DNA of 11,261 bases from Candidatus Acidiferrum typicum (lineage in GTDB: Bacteria; Acidobacteriota; Terriglobia; Acidiferrales; UBA7541), in assembly GCA_002478115.1 (NCBI GenBank), contig DLMH01000095.1:1-11261 (forward strand). The letters run 5' to 3'. Below are positions 7,319 to 11,261 of the stretch, piece by piece. How positions within the stretch are numbered: the stretch's first letter is position 1; each line of letters opens with the position of its first letter. Position numbers and translations under genes: made by a program. The notes below the pieces were generated by a model. It saw only the letters and a list, made by a program, of their open reading frames with translations, was not told the DNA's origin and searched no databases.

Positions 7319-7334
7319 TACCGGGCGCCCGGTA
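7319..7334. terminator. 16-base GC-rich palindrome after the hydrolase gene
   Basis: TACCGGGCGCCCGGTA is a perfect 16-base palindrome starting four bases after the hydrolase stop codon. As RNA it can form a six-pair stem with a GCGC loop, followed by only a weak T-rich stretch (TTATTGCTA). It could attenuate transcription into the flavoprotein gene or act as a protein-binding site. The position directly after a stop favours a terminator or mRNA 3' end structure, but the poor T-run keeps confidence low. Confidence 0.4.
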
Positions 7335-7403
7335 TTATTGCTATCCTCCCCGCGCTGGAGACGGATGCTTAAGCTTTTTGCTTTGCTCTGTGTGAATTAA
7401 CGG

Positions 7404-8591
7404 ATGTCTGAAATTGTCATTGTCGGCGGTGGGCCTTCCGGCGCGATGTGCGGAGAGCAACTTGCGCGCACCGGCCATTCCGTGCACATTTTCGATGAAC
7501 ACCTCGCCTGGGAGAAACCCTGCGGGGGAGGGCTCACCTACAAAGCGACGCAGTGCTACCCGTTCCTTCTGGATAATCCGAGTCCAAAAAAGCTTGTTCA
7601 CAACGTCGAAATCATCAGCGCCGAAAATCACCGCGTCAAGCTCGACCTCCAGCATCCCATCGTCATCTATTCACGCACCGTTCTGAACGGCATGCTCCTT
7701 GATCGCGCTCGCGAAGCCGGCTGCCAGGTTCACCGCTCCCACGTCCACGAAGTGGATACCGCCTCCGACAAGCCGCGCTACTCCATTGATGGCCAGTGGC
7801 GCGCCGCCGATTTCCTGGTCCTGGCCGCCGGGGCCCGCAACCAGTTTCTGCCCGGCACGCGTCCACTGCAGCGCGATGAGCTCGAGATGACTCAGGGCTA
7901 CTTCGTGCCGCAAACCTCCGAGGAAATCATCATCAAGTTTCTTCCCGATTTCGAGGGCTACATTTGGTCCTTCCCCCGCGCCGACCATCTCTCCCTCGGC
8001 ATTTGCGGCAGCATGAGCGCGCACACCAGCAGCGAACTGCGCTCGCATCTCCATACTTTTGCGGCCTCCGAGAAATTCGCCATCGAATCCGCCAAGTTTT
8101 ACAGCCACGTCCTGCCCTCGCCCCAGGTGCGCACCTTCTCTGATCGCAGCGTCATCGGCAGGAACTGGGCGCTCATCGGCGACGCCGCCGCCTGGGTTGA
8201 TCCCCTCACCGGCGAAGGCCTTTTCTATGCCATGCGCTCCGGCGAACTCCTTGGGAAGTCCCTCGCCGAAGGCTGCCCCGACAAATATCCCGCGCGCGTC
8301 AAAGCCTCCTTCTCCGCGGAACTCGAATTCGCCGCGCGCATCGTCCGCCGCTTCTACCGCGGATCGTTCCTTGGCTGCTCCGTCACCACACGCATGGTGC
8401 AATTCCTGCAGCGCAACGCCGTCTTCCGCCAGCTTCTCTCCGATCTGATCTGCGGCACGCAGGACTACACCACGCTCAAGCAGCGCGTCCTCGGCCATCT
8501 CGGCGGCACGCTCAGCCAGTTCGTCTCCAGCGTCCTCAATTTCGAGCGTCCCGCCTCCAAACTCCCCACCGTCACCCCCGCCGCCGATTAG
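7404..8591 (+). CDS. FAD-dependent oxidoreductase, geranylgeranyl reductase family
   Basis: This 395-residue flavoprotein probably reduces double bonds of an isoprenoid chain (quinone side chain or lipid) at the cytoplasmic membrane face. The N terminus is a Rossmann FAD-binding motif, IVIVGGGPSG (4-13), followed by KPCGGGL (38-44). The segment YIWSFP at 186-191, with GxxG seven residues later (199-202), closely fits the family motif YxWxFPx(7-8)GxG. The second FAD motif, GDAAAWVDPLTGEG, is at 259-272. The length is usual for the family. No membrane segment or signal peptide is seen. The ATG at 7404 lacks a clear ribosome-binding site. The gene follows the hydrolase gene by 89 bases with a palindrome between, so co-transcription is uncertain. 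A related flavin monooxygenase or halogenase-like role cannot be excluded, and the actual substrate is not readable from sequence. Confidence 0.86.
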   Translation: MSEIVIVGGGPSGAMCGEQLARTGHSVHIFDEHLAWEKPCGGGLTYKATQCYPFLLDNPSPKKLVHNVEIISAENHRVKLDLQHPIVIYSRTVLNGMLLDRAREAGCQVHRSHVHEVDTASDKPRYSIDGQWRAADFLVLAAGARNQFLPGTRPLQRDELEMTQGYFVPQTSEEIIIKFLPDFEGYIWSFPRADHLSLGICGSMSAHTSSELRSHLHTFAASEKFAIESAKFYSHVLPSPQVRTFSDRSVIGRNWALIGDAAAWVDPLTGEGLFYAMRSGELLGKSLAEGCPDKYPARVKASFSAELEFAARIVRRFYRGSFLGCSVTTRMVQFLQRNAVFRQLLSDLICGTQDYTTLKQRVLGHLGGTLSQFVSSVLNFERPASKLPTVTPAAD

Positions 8592-8872
8592 CCTGGATTT
8601 CTACAAAGGTTCAGCTTGGCATGAAGAACCTTATAGCGGCACAACACTGTGGCACAGTCACTCCTGACTGTGCTCTTGGGTTTACTTTGGAGTGCGGCGG
8701 CTCGCCGCCGCTTTTACGGCTGCATGCCCCGCCAACAAACCATAATTCCTCCACCCGCCGTGCCTCAGGCACAGCCACTCCTGCTATTTCCGGCGTATCA
8801 TAGTCGGAGTGCCGCCGCTCCGCTCACCACATTCACCGCCGCGCCTCCAGCGGCCCGGAAGGAAACATTCCC
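8592..8872. repeat. Repeat-rich intergenic region with two hairpin elements and a degenerate second copy
   Basis: Two strong hairpins sit here. The first is GCACAGTCA-CTCC-TGACTGTGC (8652-8673), with nine pairs. The second is GCGGCGG-CTCG-CCGCCGC (8694-8711), with seven G-C pairs followed by TTTT. About 117 bases on, a degraded copy of the same pair of elements recurs in the same order: GGCACAGCCACTCCTG at 8768-8783 matches 8651-8666 at 15 of 16 bases, and GGAGTGCCGCCGC at 8806-8818 resembles GGAGTGCGGCGGC at 8689-8701. Small open frames across the region are shaped by the repeats and do not look like proteins. The region should also contain the GH92 promoter, which I cannot pick out. Confidence 0.65.
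8694..8715 (+). terminator. Candidate terminator after the flavoprotein gene
   Basis: The seven-pair, all-GC hairpin with a CTCG loop is followed by TTTT at 8712-8715, about 100 bases beyond the flavoprotein stop. The shape fits a Rho-independent terminator, but the T-run is short. The hairpin is also part of a repeated element, so termination may be incidental. Confidence 0.4.
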
Positions 8873-11206
8873 GTGATTACGAGAAGAGGATTTTTGGGTG
8901 CGCTTTCCGCTCTTTCTGCTTCTGGCCTTTTGCCTGCGCGCGGAGTCGCACATGAACGAGAGGGGAGCGCGTCAACGCCGTCATCGGCGTCACTGGTGAG
9001 CGAAGATGTGACGCAGTTCGTGAAAATCGCCATCGGCACCGGCGGCCATGGCCACACCTTCCCAGGCGCAACCATGCCCTTTGGCATGGTCCAGCTTAGC
9101 CCGGACACTTTCGACGAAGGGTGGGACTGGTGCTCGGGTTACCACTATTCCGATTCTTCCATCATGGGTTTCAGCCACACGCACCTGAGCGGCACGGGCG
9201 CCTCAGACATGCTCGACATCCTTTTGATGCCCGGCACCGGGCCCGCCAAAACGCTCCCCGGCGCTCGCGAGAACCCCGGCGAAGGTTATCGTTCGCGCTT
9301 CAGCCACGACGACGAAATCACGGAAGTGGGTTACTACTCGGTCTTGCTCCGCGATTTCCACATTCGCGCCGAACTCACCGCCACGGAACGCGCTGGAATC
9401 CAGCGTTACACCTTTCCGAAGAGCGACACCAGCCATTTCATCATGGATCTCCACCACCATTGGGGAGGCGCTGAAATATTGTCGTCTGAACTCAAAATTC
9501 TGGGTGACGACACGATCGTCGGCGGCCGCAGCGTAAATGGCTGGGCGCCCGGGCGTCAAATCTATTTCGCCATGAAATTCTCCAAGCCTTTCTCGTCTTC
9601 GCAAATCGTCTCCGAAGAAAAACACGTCGACCCCTCCGTCAAGGAAGCCAGCAGCAAATCCCTGAAGTGCCTCCTGCACTACAAGACCGGCGAAGGAGAA
9701 GTGATTCTCGTAAAGGTGGGCCTCTCCGGCGTCAGTACCGAAGGGGCCATGAAGAACCTGGAAGCCGAGATCCCCTCCTGGGATTTTGACAAGGTGCGCC
9801 ACGACGCGCACGAAGCCTGGCAGCGCGAGCTTTCACGCATCCGAATCAAGACCTCCAATCGAATCCACAGGGAGATTTTCTATACCAGCTTGTACCACAC
9901 GAAAGTTGCCCCGACCTTGTTCGATGACGTTGATGGGCAGTATCGCGGCATGGACGGCGAGGTTCATCGCCTGCCGCACGGGCTTCACAACTACAGCACC
10001 TTTTCCCTCTGGGACACCTACCGCGCAGCTCATCCGCTGTTCACGATTGCGCTGAAGGAACGCGTTCCGGATTTCGTCAACTGCCTGATTCGCATGGCCC
10101 AGGAAAGTCCCGCCGGCATGCCCGTGTGGCCGTTGCAGGGCAAAGAAACGGGCTGCATGACCGGTTATCACTCCGCCGCTGTTATTGCAGAGGCGCTGGC
10201 GAAGGGCTTCCAGGGCATCGATTTCAGCAAGGCCTATCCCCCCATGCGGCAGCGCACCATGATGGACGACTACCGCGGCCTCAACTATTACCGCAAACTG
10301 GGTTTCATCCCCTGCGACAAAGAGGAGGAATCCGTCAGCAAAACCATGGAGTATATCTACGACGATTGGGCCGTGGCCCATGTGGCCCAAGCCGTGGGCG
10401 CAACCGACGATGCCAAACTCCTCCTCGAACGCTCCAGGAACTACCACAACCTCTTTGATCCCAAGGTGGGCTTCATCCGGCCGCGCATGGCGAACGGAGA
10501 CTGGTCCGAGCCCTTCGATCCCACCGAAATGGGCTTTTCCAAAAAGTGGCGCGATTACACCGAATCCGATCCCTGGGAAACGACCTTCTCCATCCAGCAC
10601 GATCCCAAGGGCTACATCGAACTCTTTGGCGGCCGCCAAGCCTTCCTCGACAAGCTCGACGCTCTTTTCACCGTGAGCTCGCAGCTTCCTCCCGATGCCC
10701 CACCCGACATCGCTGGAATGGTTGGCCAATACGCCCACGGAAACGAGCCCTGCCACCACATGGCCTATCTCTATTGCTACGCCGGAGCCCCCTGGAAGAC
10801 GCAGGAACGTATCCGCAGCTTGCTGGAGATGGAATACGACAATCAGCCCAACGGTCTTGCCGGGAATGAGGATTGCGGGCAAATGTCAGCGTGGTATGTG
10901 ATCAGCGCGCTGGGTTTCTACGCCGTCGATCCCGTCAGCGCGAACTATGTCTTCGGCACTCCGCTGTTCGATCGCGCTGAAGTTGACCTGGGCGATGGTA
11001 AGCGCTTGATTGTCGAAGCTCACCGCCGCTCGCCCGAGGACAAATACATTCAGTCCGTAACATTCAACGGCAAGCCCTACGAAAAGCTCTGGTTTCGCCA
11101 TGCGGATATTGTGAATGGCGCAACGATCGTGTTTACCATGGGCAGCGAGCCCAACAAGCAATTTGGCGCTGCGGAGGGTGCCACTCCCCCCTCGCTCACA
11201 GCCTAG
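8873..11206 (+). CDS. GH92 family exo-alpha-mannosidase, Tat-exported
   Basis: This complete 777-residue glycoside hydrolase probably removes alpha-linked mannose from glycans outside the cytoplasm. The N terminus has a short n-region and a twin-arginine motif, TRRGFLG (3-9), then a hydrophobic stretch to about residue 22, so Tat export is likely. Residues about 48-290 form the N-terminal beta-sandwich, with GTGGHGHTFPGATMPFG (55-71) and MGFSHTHLSGTG (98-109). The (alpha/alpha)6 catalytic barrel follows, with SLWDTYR (378-384), YTESDPWETTF (562-572), HGNEPCHHM (622-630) and GNEDCGQMSAWY (664-675). Glu564 is the likely general acid, and the acidic pair 666-668 lies where the base is expected; known members need calcium. 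Translation starts at GTG 8873 with GGAAGGA at 8857-8863; no in-frame ATG lies upstream. No transporter, regulator or other glycosidase adjoins it here. Fine linkage specificity is not readable. Confidence 0.96.
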   Translation: MITRRGFLGALSALSASGLLPARGVAHEREGSASTPSSASLVSEDVTQFVKIAIGTGGHGHTFPGATMPFGMVQLSPDTFDEGWDWCSGYHYSDSSIMGFSHTHLSGTGASDMLDILLMPGTGPAKTLPGARENPGEGYRSRFSHDDEITEVGYYSVLLRDFHIRAELTATERAGIQRYTFPKSDTSHFIMDLHHHWGGAEILSSELKILGDDTIVGGRSVNGWAPGRQIYFAMKFSKPFSSSQIVSEEKHVDPSVKEASSKSLKCLLHYKTGEGEVILVKVGLSGVSTEGAMKNLEAEIPSWDFDKVRHDAHEAWQRELSRIRIKTSNRIHREIFYTSLYHTKVAPTLFDDVDGQYRGMDGEVHRLPHGLHNYSTFSLWDTYRAAHPLFTIALKERVPDFVNCLIRMAQESPAGMPVWPLQGKETGCMTGYHSAAVIAEALAKGFQGIDFSKAYPPMRQRTMMDDYRGLNYYRKLGFIPCDKEEESVSKTMEYIYDDWAVAHVAQAVGATDDAKLLLERSRNYHNLFDPKVGFIRPRMANGDWSEPFDPTEMGFSKKWRDYTESDPWETTFSIQHDPKGYIELFGGRQAFLDKLDALFTVSSQLPPDAPPDIAGMVGQYAHGNEPCHHMAYLYCYAGAPWKTQERIRSLLEMEYDNQPNGLAGNEDCGQMSAWYVISALGFYAVDPVSANYVFGTPLFDRAEVDLGDGKRLIVEAHRRSPEDKYIQSVTFNGKPYEKLWFRHADIVNGATIVFTMGSEPNKQFGAAEGATPPSLTA

Positions 11207-11261
11207 CGTAGTGTCCCAAAGGTTCGTTGCATTTCTCTTTAGCCCACATTTCTCACAGCTT
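11207..11261. other. Right edge, no feature seen
   Basis: These 55 bases follow the GH92 stop codon. I see no hairpin with a T-run, no ribosome-binding site with a start codon and no repeat of note. Confidence 0.4.

Noticed and set aside
8621..8876. Small plus-strand frames of 60 and 75 codons in the repeat region
   Set aside because: They run through the hairpin repeats and a CTCACC/GCCGCC-rich stretch, lack convincing ribosome-binding sites, and have no protein-like pattern.
9833..10882. Minus-strand open frame (349 codons) opposite the GH92 gene
   Set aside because: It is an antisense shadow of a certain glycosidase; no start signal or family motif is seen. The frames at 7671-8498 and 9203-9811 are rejected for the same reason.

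Overview
The window looks like an ordinary chromosomal stretch from a GC-rich Gram-negative bacterium. Acidobacteriota (Terriglobia-like) is my best guess. A stand-alone ADP-heptose synthase indicates heptose-containing lipopolysaccharide or a related glycan. The intergenic hairpin repeats of the 'CACAGTCACTCCTGACTGTG' and 'GTGCGGCGGCTCGCCGCCGC' type resemble dispersed repeats I associate with that phylum, but this is recall and was not searched. Seven protein-coding genes are supported. No rRNA, tRNA, insertion sequence, CRISPR array, integrase or phage gene was seen.

Left part (1-1251, all minus strand): a small PilZ-domain protein lies downstream of a soluble diguanylate cyclase with a coiled-coil N terminus. 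Both proteins carry the key motifs (GGDEF plus RxxD I-site; RxxxR plus DxSxxG), so they form a plausible cyclic-di-GMP maker/receptor pair. The 140-base gap between them contains two small dyads in the leader of the PilZ gene. About 400 bases (1252-1650) without a gene follow, holding a candidate terminator for the next transcript.

Centre (1651-5713, minus strand): the heptose-1-phosphate adenylyltransferase gene (rfaE2/hldC, TTG start) is followed after 130 bases by full-length mfd. The gap between them carries short tandem repeats. rfaE2 is divergent from a plus-strand gene, and the short region between the two starts contains a 13-base dyad.

Right part (5794-11206, plus strand): an alpha/beta hydrolase is fused to an eight-segment membrane domain. 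Then come a palindrome, a geranylgeranyl-reductase-family flavoprotein, a 281-base repeat-rich gap, and a complete Tat-exported GH92 glycosidase with a GTG start.

I found no convincing new multi-gene defence or mobile system. The observations most worth checking are the hydrolase/polytopic-membrane fusion, the hairpin repeat cluster before the GH92 gene, the divergent-promoter dyad, the altered active-site segment of the GH92 enzyme, and the structured leader of the PilZ gene.
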